Shown here: in pieces, positions 7,533-15,925 of the stretch | Position numbering within the stretch: the first letter of the stretch is position 1 | How the letters are laid out: the number at the start of each line of letters is the position of its first letter | Assembly: GCF_001190925.1 (NCBI RefSeq) | Contig: NZ_CP011072.1 | Coordinates: 2,170,001 to 2,234,000, forward strand | DNA: 64,000 nucleotides | From: Azoarcus sp. CIB | GTDB taxonomy: Bacteria; Pseudomonadota; Gammaproteobacteria; Burkholderiales; Rhodocyclaceae | Direction of reading: 5' to 3' | Notes under the pieces: model-generated | What the model was told of the DNA's origin: nothing | The model's database searches: none | Seen by the model: the letters and a program-made list of their open reading frames with translations, nothing else | Translations under genes and position numbers: made by a program

Positions 7533-8825
7533 TTACAACCTGCGGCTGCCGTTGGTTTCCAGCGGCAGCTGCAGGTCCGGCACCGCGGCGGCGCGGTTCA
7601 TGCACGTGCGATAGCGCATATTTACCCGGTCCGCGAACCACCCAGTGGTGATCTTGCTCGTGATCTTCGGACTCTTCAGGCGGATCTGCGGCATCGCCTC
7701 GCGTGGCACCGTCCGCCCGGCCGCCTCATCGGCGAGCGCGAAGACGCGCTGATACAGTTTCGTCCGCCCGAAAGACTCCGCCTTCTCCTGACGCAGCGCG
7801 GCCTCGATCTCCACCTCGTTCAGACGCAGCCTGCGCGAAACCTTCAGCGCGGCCCGCTGCGTGGAACTAGCGACCTCGCTCGGACGACCATCTTCGTAGC
7901 GCAATAGGTCACCATCGGGCACCAAGGCCTGCCCCGCCAGTTTGCCCAAGGCCAGCTGGAAGGCCGCATTGCGGCTCGCGTAGTGCCCTGCGTTGAAATC
8001 CGCGAAGCGGTAGAGCGGACTGCGGTACGGCGCCGGGTAATCGAGAAGATGCGCGATGCCGAAATAGACGCCGCCGCGGCGCGAAAACACCGCCTCGCGC
8101 ACCTTGCCGTTCGTCGCACCCGAGTAGGGTTTGTCGCGCGCATGCGTCTCAGCGAACGCGACACTCACCTGCATCGGACCGCCGGTACGCACCGGGTTGT
8201 ATCCGCTCAACAACAGCTTGCCGCCGGGCACCTCGTCGATGATGTCGCCGTATAGGATGCTCATCTGGCGCTCGGTCTTCAGCGCGTTGATACGCTGGCG
8301 GTAAGTTTTCCCGTCGCGCGACGGCTGCGACAGCGCGGCATCCAGCGCCATCTTCGGAATCAGGTAGCGGTTGCGGCGTGTCTCGATCTCGCGCCATACG
8401 ATGCGCGACAGGCCCGGCACCACCGGATCTGCCTGGAAGCTCGATTCCTGCTCGATGACCGCGATCGACGCGCAGAAGTTTTCTGCGCTTGGCGCGAGGC
8501 GCAGCGCCATGAAGGCCGCAACGATGTCCGCCGCCCACTCGTCGCGCTCACGCATCACACCGGGAGGAAGCAGCGCATATACAAACCTGCGAGCGTCCTG
8601 TTCCTGCACCCGCGGCGGGAATCCCGGCACGAATCGCCCGTCTGCCGGCGCCGGCGGCATTGCGCCCTGCGGCGGTGGCGCGGACGGGAGGGCGTCGGCC
8701 GTTCGCGTTTCAACCGGCGCGGGCGCCTGGACGGCTGGCGATGGGGGAACGGCCGCGCAGCCGCCGAGAACTGCGGCGAGGAAGGAAAGGACGGGAACGA
8801 GTCGGAGAATGTGCTGCGTATTCAT
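7533..8825 (-). CDS. DUF1615-family lipoprotein
   Basis: 430-residue protein with a lipoprotein signal: a hydrophobic N-terminus followed by AVLGGC at about residues 19-24, then a proline/alanine-rich linker. The body has the features I associate with DUF1615, of unknown function. A segment near residue 130, IAVIEQESSFQADP, resembles the Glu-Ser motif of lytic transglycosylase domains, as does the later GGPMQVS. A murein-related activity is therefore possible but unproven. The start at 8825 is chosen because it places the lipobox correctly; upstream in-frame Met codons exist and no start has a good ribosome site. It is transcribed alone, convergent with badK. Confidence 0.75.
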   Translation of the reverse strand: MNTQHILRLVPVLSFLAAVLGGCAAVPPSPAVQAPAPVETRTADALPSAPPPQGAMPPAPADGRFVPGFPPRVQEQDARRFVYALLPPGVMRERDEWAADIVAAFMALRLAPSAENFCASIAVIEQESSFQADPVVPGLSRIVWREIETRRNRYLIPKMALDAALSQPSRDGKTYRQRINALKTERQMSILYGDIIDEVPGGKLLLSGYNPVRTGGPMQVSVAFAETHARDKPYSGATNGKVREAVFSRRGGVYFGIAHLLDYPAPYRSPLYRFADFNAGHYASRNAAFQLALGKLAGQALVPDGDLLRYEDGRPSEVASSTQRAALKVSRRLRLNEVEIEAALRQEKAESFGRTKLYQRVFALADEAAGRTVPREAMPQIRLKSPKITSKITTGWFADRVNMRYRTCMNRAAAVPDLQLPLETNGSRRL

Positions 8826-9158
8826 CTGGCGATACATGAGGGAAACAGGCCGCGCCATTCGGCGGATTCCGGATGCGACGGCACGCAGGGACCGCCGGCT
8901 CTCGCCGGGGCGCTCCGCGCGGAGCGCAACAGTATCAGATTGCGCACCCCGGATTCGCGCGATTTTATTCGCCTCGCACCGGTCTCCGTGGGTTGCCCCC
9001 GGCATGCGGTGGTGGGGTCGAATCTGCGCGAGCGCATCGCTGCAGCCCCATCCCGCAGCGCTGCGGCCCGCATGGGTCTAACATATCGATCTGGCCGCAG
9101 GGCGCCATCTCGATCACGCGCGGCCCTCGGTTCCTACCAACCCAACGGAGAGATGCTC
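8826..9158. other. intergenic region between divergent DUF1615 and panE genes
   Basis: The 333 bp hold no convincing frame. The only structure noted is a perfect 14-bp palindrome CCGCAGCGCTGCGG at 9053-9066. Promoters for both divergent genes should lie here, but no box pair stands out. Confidence 0.5.
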
Positions 9159-10070
9159 ATGAGGATTGCAGTGATGGGAGCCGGCGCGGTCGGCTGCTAC
9201 TACGGCGGCATGCTCGCGCGCGCCGGGCACGAGGTCGCCCTGGTCGGGCGCCCGGTGCATGTGGACGCGATGACACGCGACGGACTCCTCCTCGAGACGC
9301 GCGACTTCCGGGAGCACGTACCGGTACGGGCAAGCGCCAGCGCCTCGGCCGTCCACGGGGCGCAGCTCGTGCTGTGCTGCGTGAAATCGACCGACACCGC
9401 GAACGCGGCGACCGAAATGGCGCCGCACCTCGCCCCCGAGGCGATCGTGCTGAGCCTGCAGAACGGCGTCGACAACGCCGAACGGCTGCAGGCGCTGCTG
9501 GGCCGCGAGGTGGGCGCCGCGGTGGTCTACGTGGCGACCGAAATGGCAGGCCCCGGCCATGTCAAACACCACGGCCGCGGCGAACTCGTGATCGGCCCGT
9601 CCGACGCATCCGGGCGCCTGGTTGAGCTATTTGGTGACGCTGGCGTGCCGGTGCAGGTTTCGGACAATGTCGTCGGCGCGCTGTGGGCCAAGCTGATCCT
9701 TAACTGCGCGTACAACGCGCTGTCGGCAATCACGCAACTGCCATACGGCCGCCTCGTCGCCGGGGAAAGCATCGAGGACGTCATGCGCGACGTGGTGCAG
9801 GAATGCCTGGATCTCGCGTGGGCCGAACGCATCACGGTTCCGGGCGACAGCTGGGAAGCGGTGCAGAAGATCGCGAAGACGATGCCGACGCAGTTCTCAT
9901 CCACGGCGCAGGATCTCGGGCGCGGCAAGCGCAGCGAGATCGACCACCTTAACGGTTACGTGCTGCGGAGAGGGCAGGCGCTGGGGGTCGCGACCCCGGT
10001 CAACCGCGTGCTGTACAGCGTTGTGAAGCTGCTCGAAGAGCGGAACGCCGATAAAGCCTCCGCCGGCTGA
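9159..10070 (+). CDS. panE: 2-dehydropantoate 2-reductase (ketopantoate reductase)
   Basis: 303-residue NADPH-dependent reductase of the PanE/ApbA family, making pantoate for pantothenate and CoA synthesis. Seen: the N-terminal GAGAVGCYYGGMLARAG dinucleotide fold, CCVKSTDT and LQNGVDN in the first domain, the KLILNCAYNALSAIT helix with the catalytic lysine, and the C-terminal SSTAQDLGRGKRSEIDHLNG with the substrate-binding Ser and Glu. The ATG at 9159 has GGAG eight bases upstream, and an ATG six bases earlier is less well placed. The gene stands alone. Paralogues in this family can act on other 2-keto acids, so the substrate is moderately certain. Confidence 0.87.
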   Translation: MRIAVMGAGAVGCYYGGMLARAGHEVALVGRPVHVDAMTRDGLLLETRDFREHVPVRASASASAVHGAQLVLCCVKSTDTANAATEMAPHLAPEAIVLSLQNGVDNAERLQALLGREVGAAVVYVATEMAGPGHVKHHGRGELVIGPSDASGRLVELFGDAGVPVQVSDNVVGALWAKLILNCAYNALSAITQLPYGRLVAGESIEDVMRDVVQECLDLAWAERITVPGDSWEAVQKIAKTMPTQFSSTAQDLGRGKRSEIDHLNGYVLRRGQALGVATPVNRVLYSVVKLLEERNADKASAG

Positions 10071-10091
10071 CGAGCCCCCGGGGCCGCGCGA

Positions 10092-12128
10092 TCACCGGCC
10101 CTTGCCGCCTCCGGCGGACGGACGCCGGCGGCCGTCATCCCTGCGCGCCTTGCCGCGACCCCTGCCCCCCGAATCCCGTCGCCGGCCGTGCTGACGCGCG
10201 AGCATCTCGTCGACCGTCTCCGACATACTGCGTGCGAGCGCGACGGCCACCTCCGCGTCGGGGTAATAGTCCGACAGGCGATAGCCCAGCCACGCGTACG
10301 CAGAGTACTTCTTGCAGGTATCCTCGGCCGCCTGCAGCGCGTAGCGCCCGGTACCCACCGGCTCGATCGTGAGGTGCGACGTGCGCTCCTTCGACAATGC
10401 ACGCGCCCATTCCTGCCACGCCTGATTGAGCGATTCGACGCGCGTCGACACCGGCACGAGCGATAGCGTGAAGCGATGTTCCAGCGACAGCGGCAGCGCG
10501 TCCAGCCAGCGCGCGCGTTCGATCTGCTCGGTCATGTCGCCCGGCAGGAAAAAATCGTCGGTGAGGTCGATGTTGCGCGAGAAGAGTTCGAGCAGGCGCG
10601 CGAGCGAGCGCTCGCCGGTCGCAGCCGAAATGCTCTTCAGGTGGTGCAGCGAGGGCGTCACGTAAAAGCCCCGGCTCGACAACGGCTCGGCAGCGGTACG
10701 CATCAGGCGGCCGACGATACTGTGCGTATGGTCGTCGAAGCCGGCGACGAGGCCCGCCTCGTGCAGCCCGAAGCGCCCTGCCCGCCCGGCGATCTGGTGT
10801 GTGAGCCAGGGCGGCAGGATGTCCTCGGAGATACCGTCGAACTTCTTCGCGGTGGAGAACACGACCCGCGCCACCGGCAGGTTGAGCCCCATGCCGATCG
10901 CGTCGGTCGCGACGACGATGTCGGCCTCGCCGTCGCGGAAGCGCTGCGCCTGCGCGCGGCGCACCTCCGGCGAGAGGTTGCCGTAGATCGTCGCGACGCG
11001 GAATCCGGCCTCTGCGATGTTGGTGGCCCAGTTCAGCACGTCGCGGCGCGAGAATGCGATCACCGCGTCGCCGCGGCGCAGTTGCCCGATATTGCCCACC
11101 GCACGCGGCGCCATCTCCAGTGGCGACTTGCGTTCGAGCGTGCGCACCTCCAGCGCGCAGCCGAGACGCTCGGCGAGCGCTTCCACCGCCGGGCGCGCCG
11201 ACAGCGCGCCGAGCAGGAACACCGTCTTCGCTGCGGCTCCGCACACCGCAGCGGTCCACGCGGAGCCGCGGTCGAGATCCTCGAGCATCTGGATCTCGTC
11301 AATCACCGCGACCTCGACCGGGCGCGAAGTGTCGAGCATCTCGATGGTGCTCGCGACGTGGGTCGCGCCGGGGGTGATGCGCCGCTCCTCGCCGGTCACG
11401 AGGCTCACCGCCACGCCGCGGTCGGCGAGGCGCTCGTAGTTTTCCAGCGCCAGCAGGCGCAGCGGCGCGAGATACACACCGCTCGCCGCCTGCGCCAGCG
11501 CCTCCATCGCCTGGTGCGTCTTGCCCGAATTCGTCGGCCCGAGGATCGCGACGAAGCGGCGCCGCATCATGAACGCCGTCTCGAAGGATTCCGGATAGCG
11601 CGCCAGCTTGACCGTATCGCGCGCAGCCTCGGCCAGCGTTTCCGTCCGGCGGCGCACGGCCGCCTCGGCGAGCCGGTCCTCGACGATGCGGAAGCGCCGG
11701 CTCGCCAGCTCTTTGCCGGTTTCCAGCGCACTCAGGAAGCGCGCGCCGTCCAGCCCTTCGGCCTGTGCTCGTTTCAGCACACCGGTGACGAAGGCGCGCA
11801 CGTCGGCCTCGAACTCGGCCACCGATGCCATGTGCAGGCGTTCGCGCACCAGCCCGAGGTGCTTCTCCTCGGGCAGCTTGCGCCACTTCTGCACGCGCGC
11901 CAGCACACAGCGCTCCGGCACCAGCCGGTAGGGGTAGCGCCGTCCGCCGACCTCTACCGCGCCAGCCACCTCGATCGCGACCGCCCCCTCGTTGTGCACG
12001 AGGCGCGCGTTGAAGCTCTGCAGCCAGAGATGAAGTTCGCGCGCGACGTCGAGCAGCGCGTCGTCGCTCTCGGCATCGTCCTCCGCAGGCACGACGGCCT
12101 CCGGATCGGTGAAGAAGTTCTCTTCCAA
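10092..12128 (-). CDS. Suv3-like DEAD/H-box RNA helicase
   Basis: 678-residue superfamily 2 helicase. Seen: Walker A GPTNSGKT at about 197-204, DEIQ (Walker B) at 277-280, the motif V segment ATDAIGMGLNLP, motif VI HQIAGRAGRFG, and a basic arginine/glycine-rich tail. The GPTNSGKT/DEIQ pairing is the signature of the Suv3 (SUPV3L1) family, which in mitochondria partners with PNPase in RNA turnover. An RNA-degradation role is inferred here. The gene begins with TTG at 12128, preceded directly by an in-frame TAA, and there is no good ribosome site. The next in-frame ATG is about 100 residues in, so a TTG start, or a GTG near residue 13, is required. Confidence 0.85.
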   Translation of the reverse strand: MEENFFTDPEAVVPAEDDAESDDALLDVARELHLWLQSFNARLVHNEGAVAIEVAGAVEVGGRRYPYRLVPERCVLARVQKWRKLPEEKHLGLVRERLHMASVAEFEADVRAFVTGVLKRAQAEGLDGARFLSALETGKELASRRFRIVEDRLAEAAVRRRTETLAEAARDTVKLARYPESFETAFMMRRRFVAILGPTNSGKTHQAMEALAQAASGVYLAPLRLLALENYERLADRGVAVSLVTGEERRITPGATHVASTIEMLDTSRPVEVAVIDEIQMLEDLDRGSAWTAAVCGAAAKTVFLLGALSARPAVEALAERLGCALEVRTLERKSPLEMAPRAVGNIGQLRRGDAVIAFSRRDVLNWATNIAEAGFRVATIYGNLSPEVRRAQAQRFRDGEADIVVATDAIGMGLNLPVARVVFSTAKKFDGISEDILPPWLTHQIAGRAGRFGLHEAGLVAGFDDHTHSIVGRLMRTAAEPLSSRGFYVTPSLHHLKSISAATGERSLARLLELFSRNIDLTDDFFLPGDMTEQIERARWLDALPLSLEHRFTLSLVPVSTRVESLNQAWQEWARALSKERTSHLTIEPVGTGRYALQAAEDTCKKYSAYAWLGYRLSDYYPDAEVAVALARSMSETVDEMLARQHGRRRDSGGRGRGKARRDDGRRRPSAGGGKGR

Positions 12129-12164
12129 TTAATGCGTTCCGAACAACAAAACGTGGAGGGTCTC

Positions 12165-12272
12165 ATGCATCGCCCACATAGGGATACCCCGTCGATCGAT
12201 CACGCGCGAATCGGCACCCGCGTCCGGCAGGAAGGCATGAAAAGCCCATTCAAAAATCCCTGCACGAGATGA
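12165..12272 (+). CDS. candidate 35-residue small protein
   Basis: A short frame from ATG 12165 to TGA 12272 with a strong Shine-Dalgarno, GGAGGG, four bases before the ATG. The product is basic, with six arginines and a C-terminal run of Lys, Phe, Asn and Pro. It diverges from the helicase gene and lies 86 bp before the tautomerase gene. I do not recognise it. The ribosome site is the main support; codon choice is not decisive at this length. Confidence 0.35.
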   Translation: MHRPHRDTPSIDHARIGTRVRQEGMKSPFKNPCTR

Positions 12273-12292
12273 ATCGCATCCAATTAATTCAC

Positions 12293-12321
12293 TTTACGTG
12301 ATCTTCTCTCAGCGCTAACCT
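12293..12321 (+). promoter_or_regulatory. possible promoter of the tautomerase gene
   Basis: TTTACG (12293-12298) and TAACCT (12316-12321) are separated by 17 bases and lie 38-66 bases upstream of the tautomerase ATG. The match to sigma-70 consensus is moderate. Confidence 0.35.
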
Positions 12322-12358
12322 GCCGCCGATACCGATCCAACCCCGCCGGAAGCCCCAA

Positions 12359-12562
12359 ATGCCCTACGTAAACATCAAGATCACCCGCGAAGGCGCCACA
12401 CCCGACCAGAAGGCCGAACTGATCAGCGGCGTCACACGCTTGCTGCAGGACGTCCTCGGCAAGAATCCCCAGACCACCGTCGTGGTCATCGACGAGGTCG
12501 ACACGGACAACTGGGGAATCGGCGGCGAGACAGTGACCGTCCGCCGCAAGCGCGGGCAATAG
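12359..12562 (+). CDS. 4-oxalocrotonate tautomerase family protein
   Basis: 67-residue protein beginning Met-Pro-Tyr-Val. The proline left at the N-terminus after Met removal is the catalytic base of the 4-OT superfamily. The beta-alpha-beta pattern (NIKITREG, then the helix around KAELISGVTRLLQDVLG, then TTVVVIDEV) and the length fit a small homohexameric tautomerase. GGAAG is present about seven bases before the start. No aromatic meta-cleavage genes adjoin it, so the substrate is unknown. Confidence 0.88.
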   Translation: MPYVNIKITREGATPDQKAELISGVTRLLQDVLGKNPQTTVVVIDEVDTDNWGIGGETVTVRRKRGQ

Positions 12563-12607
12563 GACACGGTCGCCTCGCCATGTGACGCGACCGCCCGGCG
12601 CAACGAC

Positions 12608-13312
12608 TCAGCTGCGTTCGGGAAGCGGACGCATCACCAGACCGTAGCGTCCCCGCGTCACCGGCATCGCGAAATCGAAACGATCGACCAGCGCACACAA
12701 CTCCAGGTCGGCCAACGGCAGCGCCGGGTCCGTGCCAGCGACGAAGCGCCGACCGAAGTCGGAGTCGCGCACGCGCCGCGCCAGCGCTTCGCGGTCGATC
12801 GATTCATCCTGAAGGCCGGCCGCGAGGTAATCCGCGCACGCGATGTCCTCGTCGCCATCGCGATCGATCCATTCGCCGGTCGTGATCAGCGCAACCCGTT
12901 TTGGTGCAACCGCACGCAGCGCACGCAAGGTCGCGCCGGCACACACGAGGCTCGCCGCAAACAGCCGCGGTGCGCTGCGAAAGCGCAGCAACGCCTGTAC
13001 GCCCGCCGCCGTCGACAGGATCACCGGCCGTCCGGCGAGCTTCAGGTCGTGCACCCGCGAGGGCGAGTTCCCGAGGTCGAAACCGGGCATCGGGCGCCCA
13101 CCGGGCAAGGCTCCGACCGTCAGCGCATCCGGCAACCGAGCGAGCAGCAGCTCGGCCTCGGCGGCCGTCCCGACCGGATGGATCTCCGATGCGCCCGCCG
13201 CGAAGGCGTACGCGGCCGTCGAAAAGGAACGGAGCACGTCGATCGCGACGACGGCATCGAAGTCGTGGGATTCCTGCACGAGGCGGTTCAGGGCGACGCG
13301 AAAGATCTGCAT
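12608..13312 (-). CDS. ComB-like 2-phosphosulfolactate phosphatase family protein
   Basis: 234-residue protein with the ComB family fold. The segment VVAIDVLRSFSTAAYAFAAGA, the GALPGGRPMPGFDLGNSP region, and ADYLAAGL with the RFVAGTDPALPLADL region are typical. Characterised members dephosphorylate 2-phosphosulfolactate on the way to coenzyme M or sulfolactate. In betaproteobacteria the true substrate is generally unknown, and no sulfolactate genes are nearby. The start at 13312 (Met-Gln-Ile-Phe) is preferred over an in-frame extension to 13399. It is convergent with the tautomerase gene. Confidence 0.72.
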   Translation of the reverse strand: MQIFRVALNRLVQESHDFDAVVAIDVLRSFSTAAYAFAAGASEIHPVGTAAEAELLLARLPDALTVGALPGGRPMPGFDLGNSPSRVHDLKLAGRPVILSTAAGVQALLRFRSAPRLFAASLVCAGATLRALRAVAPKRVALITTGEWIDRDGDEDIACADYLAAGLQDESIDREALARRVRDSDFGRRFVAGTDPALPLADLELCALVDRFDFAMPVTRGRYGLVMRPLPERS

Positions 13313-13496
13313 CGGCCGATCATACGACAAGGGGGCACAGCACGCGTATCGGGGCTGCGTACGTCCGGCTGCGCCGTCGTCCCTGCGGTCGCCTGGCATC
13401 AGCCACGATATGCTTGAATCACGCAGCGCCCTGAACGATTGCCTGCGCGGCTGTCCAACAGGCCCCCCCTACAACTGCAATCCGGCAGCCTCACGC

Positions 13497-14657
13497 ATGA
13501 GCAAACTGACGATCCGCATCTCCGACGGCGCTGCCGACATTCCTCGCGAAGCGTGGACCGCCCTATGCGCTCCGGGACACCCCTTCCTGAACGGCGACTT
13601 CCTGCGCATCGTCGAGGAACACGGTGTCGCCGTGCCCGATGCCGGCTGGCAGCCCCTGCACCTCGTGGCGAGCGAAAACGGCAAGATCGTCGGCCTGCTC
13701 CCGCTCTACCTGAAGGGTCACTCGCACGGCGACTTCATCTATGACTGGAGCTGGAAAGCGGTGTGGGAGCGCTTCGGCCACCGCTATTACCCGCGCCTGG
13801 TGTCCGGCTTGCCCTACACGCCGGTTGCCGGGCCGCGACTCCTGATCGCGCCGGTGGCCAGCGACCGTGCAGCGGTGTGCGACGCGCTGATCACGGCCGC
13901 GCAGGGCATCGTCGCCGGCAACGGGTTTTCGACGTGGCACGTCGCGCTGGCCTCTGCCGCGGACATCGAGGCCGTCGCGGCGAGAGGTCTGCTCGTGAGC
14001 CACGACGTGCAATATCAATGGTTCGACCACGGATTCGGCGATTTCGACGGCTTCCTGCAATCCTTCGCGGCCGAAAAACGGCGGAAAGTGCGCGCCGAGC
14101 GGCGACGGGCCGCCGAATCGGGGCTACGCATCACCGTGCGGCACGGCAACGAAATCGGCAGGGACGAATGGCCCGCCCTGCACGCGATCTACAAGTCGAC
14201 TTTCGACCGCTTCGGCAATTACGCCGCCTTCAGCCCGGAATGCTTCGCCGAACTCGCGACGACGCTGGGTGATCGCATGGTCGTCTTCACGGCCAGCGAC
14301 GGCGACGAGACGGTCGCGCTGTCGCTGTGCTTTCGCAGCGACGACACTCTATTCGGCCGCTACTGGGGCGCACGACGCCAGGTCGACAGCCTGCACTTCG
14401 AACTGTGCTTCTATCGCGGCATCGACTACTGCCTGCGCCACGGCCTGACCCGCTTCGAACCGGGCGCCGGCGGCGAACACAAGATCGCCCGCGGCTTCAC
14501 GCCGCAGATCGTCCGCTCGGCGCACTGGATCCCCGATCCGGAAATACGACGCGTGATCGCACCGCATCTCGAACGCCAGAAGCTGGGCATTGCCGCCTAT
14601 CATGATGACGCAAGCAGTCATCTCCCGTTTCGCAAACCGGAAACTGGCGCCGCATGA
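13497..14657 (+). CDS. FemAB-like GNAT protein (DUF482 family)
   Basis: 386-residue protein of the DUF482/FemAB-like family, which has the N-acyltransferase fold and is annotated as peptidoglycan-related or simply unknown. Seen: the N-terminal PFLNGDFLRIVEEHG, the middle QYQWFDHGFGDFDGFLQSF followed by the basic KRRKVRAERRRA, and the conserved C-terminal FEPGAGGEHKIARGF with HWI shortly after. It overlaps the next gene by four bases (ATGA), so the two are co-translated. An in-frame extension upstream to 12843 is antisense to the ComB-like gene and is rejected. The ribosome site is weak. Confidence 0.8.
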   Translation: MSKLTIRISDGAADIPREAWTALCAPGHPFLNGDFLRIVEEHGVAVPDAGWQPLHLVASENGKIVGLLPLYLKGHSHGDFIYDWSWKAVWERFGHRYYPRLVSGLPYTPVAGPRLLIAPVASDRAAVCDALITAAQGIVAGNGFSTWHVALASAADIEAVAARGLLVSHDVQYQWFDHGFGDFDGFLQSFAAEKRRKVRAERRRAAESGLRITVRHGNEIGRDEWPALHAIYKSTFDRFGNYAAFSPECFAELATTLGDRMVVFTASDGDETVALSLCFRSDDTLFGRYWGARRQVDSLHFELCFYRGIDYCLRHGLTRFEPGAGGEHKIARGFTPQIVRSAHWIPDPEIRRVIAPHLERQKLGIAAYHDDASSHLPFRKPETGAA

Positions 14658-15298
14658 CACCGCTCGCCTTACTTGCAAGAACCGCAGCCATGACGATGGA
14701 CAAACCCCACGCGCCGGCCACCGAACGCAACCGCGAGCCCATCCTCGCCGTGCTGCGGCGGCACTTCGCTGATCGCCAGCGCGTTCTCGAGATCGGCAGC
14801 GGAACCGGCCAGCACGCCATCCACTTCGCCGCTGCCCTGCCCCACCTGATCTGGCAGACGTCCGAGCGGCCGCAGTATCTGCCCGGAATCCGCCTGTGGC
14901 TGGGTGAAGCGCAGCTGCCCAACACGCCCGAACCCTTGGCACTGGACGTCAACGTGCCTCTCGCGCTGCCCCTGCGCTACGACGCGATATTCAGCGCCAA
15001 CACCCTGCACATCATGAGCTGGCCCGAAGTCGAACGCCTCTTCGCCCTGCTCCCCGCCCTCATGACATCCGACGCGCTGTTCTGCTGCTACGGCCCCTTC
15101 AACTACGACGGCCGTTTCACCAGCGCGAGCAACGCGCAGTTCGACGCCGCCCTGAAGCAGGACGACCCGCGACGCGGCATCCGCGACATCGAGGCCGTCG
15201 ATGCCTTGGCGCACTGCGCGGGATTGACCTTGATCGAAGATGCCGAAATGCCGGCCAACAACCGCTGCATTACCTGGCGGCGTCTCGCCGACGCTTGA
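14654..15298 (+). CDS. DUF938 SAM-dependent methyltransferase
   Basis: 214-residue class I methyltransferase of the DUF938 family. Seen: motif I VLEIGSGTGQHAIHFA, the family segment IWQTSERP, the acidic LALDVN, SANTLHIMSWPEV, and CCYGPFNYDGRFTS. The substrate is unknown. The ATG at 14654 overlaps the preceding stop. ATGs at 14690 and 14696 are possible and would begin nearer the conserved MDKPHAPATERNREPIL block. A decayed copy of its middle third lies about 330 bp downstream of this gene. Confidence 0.82.
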   Translation: MTPLALLARTAAMTMDKPHAPATERNREPILAVLRRHFADRQRVLEIGSGTGQHAIHFAAALPHLIWQTSERPQYLPGIRLWLGEAQLPNTPEPLALDVNVPLALPLRYDAIFSANTLHIMSWPEVERLFALLPALMTSDALFCCYGPFNYDGRFTSASNAQFDAALKQDDPRRGIRDIEAVDALAHCAGLTLIEDAEMPANNRCITWRRLADA

Positions 15299-15395
15299 GG
15301 AAGATCGACCGGCCCTCACGACATCGCCCGACCGCGAATAAGCCTATACTGAATTCGTATCGACGCTTTCGTCGGTGCTTGCAAGGAGCAAAATC

Positions 15396-15521
15396 ATGGG
15401 CAAACAAAGGCAAGGCAATAAGGAAGAGAAGAAACAACCTCTCATGTCCGCGAAAGAAAAACGGGAAGCAAAGCACGCCAAGAAGCACGTCAACGATCAT
15501 GTGCCACTGATTCCCCATTGA
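15396..15521 (+). CDS. 41-residue lysine-rich small protein
   Basis: ATG at 15396 follows AAGGAG at ideal spacing and opens a 41-codon frame ending TGA at 15521. The product is highly charged: it starts MGKQRQGNKEEKKQ, continues through a lysine/alanine-rich helix, and ends VPLIPH. I recall small basic proteins beginning MGKQ..GNKE.KK in betaproteobacteria, but their function is unknown to me. A TATACT -10-like element lies at 15345-15350. The codon and amino-acid pattern and the ribosome site make it a credible gene. Confidence 0.65.
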   Translation: MGKQRQGNKEEKKQPLMSAKEKREAKHAKKHVNDHVPLIPH

Positions 15522-15628
15522 TCGGACGTGCGGGCAAGGCTTGCGCGTATTTCGCCTCAGTCAATGCCTGCAATCTCGTCAGGAGTTCGGTCCGATGCAA
15601 TACTTTGAATACCGGGTCCACGGCACCT

Positions 15629-15925
15629 GTCCGGAATCCGCCTGAGGCTGGATGAAGGGCGACCGCCCAACACACCCGACCCCGTCACACTGAACGTCAA
15701 CGCGCCCCCGCGCGGCCCCTGCGCCATGACGTCGTCTTCAGCACGATCGCCCCGCACGTCTCATGAGCGGGCCCGAAGTCGAACGCTTCTTCGCCCTGCT
15801 CCGCGCCCCATCACGCCTGGGGCGCTGTTCTGCTGCTGAGGCCCCTGCAATTACGCCGGCCGCTTCACCAACGCGCGCAATGCGCAGTTCGATACGGCCC
15901 TGAGGCAGCACGAGCCGGGACGCGC
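15629..15925 (+). pseudogene. degenerate fragment of a DUF938 methyltransferase gene
   Basis: This stretch aligns base for base with about 14879-15178 of the intact methyltransferase gene, at roughly 75-80% by eye. Shared blocks include CCGGAATCCGCCTG, GGCCCGAAGTCGAACGC, TCTTCGCCCTGCTCC and GCGCTGTTCTGCTGCT. Small insertions and deletions break the frame, and the TAC of the CCYG motif has become TGA. Only the middle third remains. It is an old tandem duplicate or a remnant of a related gene. Sequence on either side (15522-15628 and 15926-16102) shows nothing coding. Confidence 0.8.

Noticed and set aside
15595-15645. tiny frame starting MQYFEYRV after AGGAG
   Set aside because: It ends after 16 codons as it enters the methyltransferase fragment. 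It may be the remnant of another gene but is too short to support.
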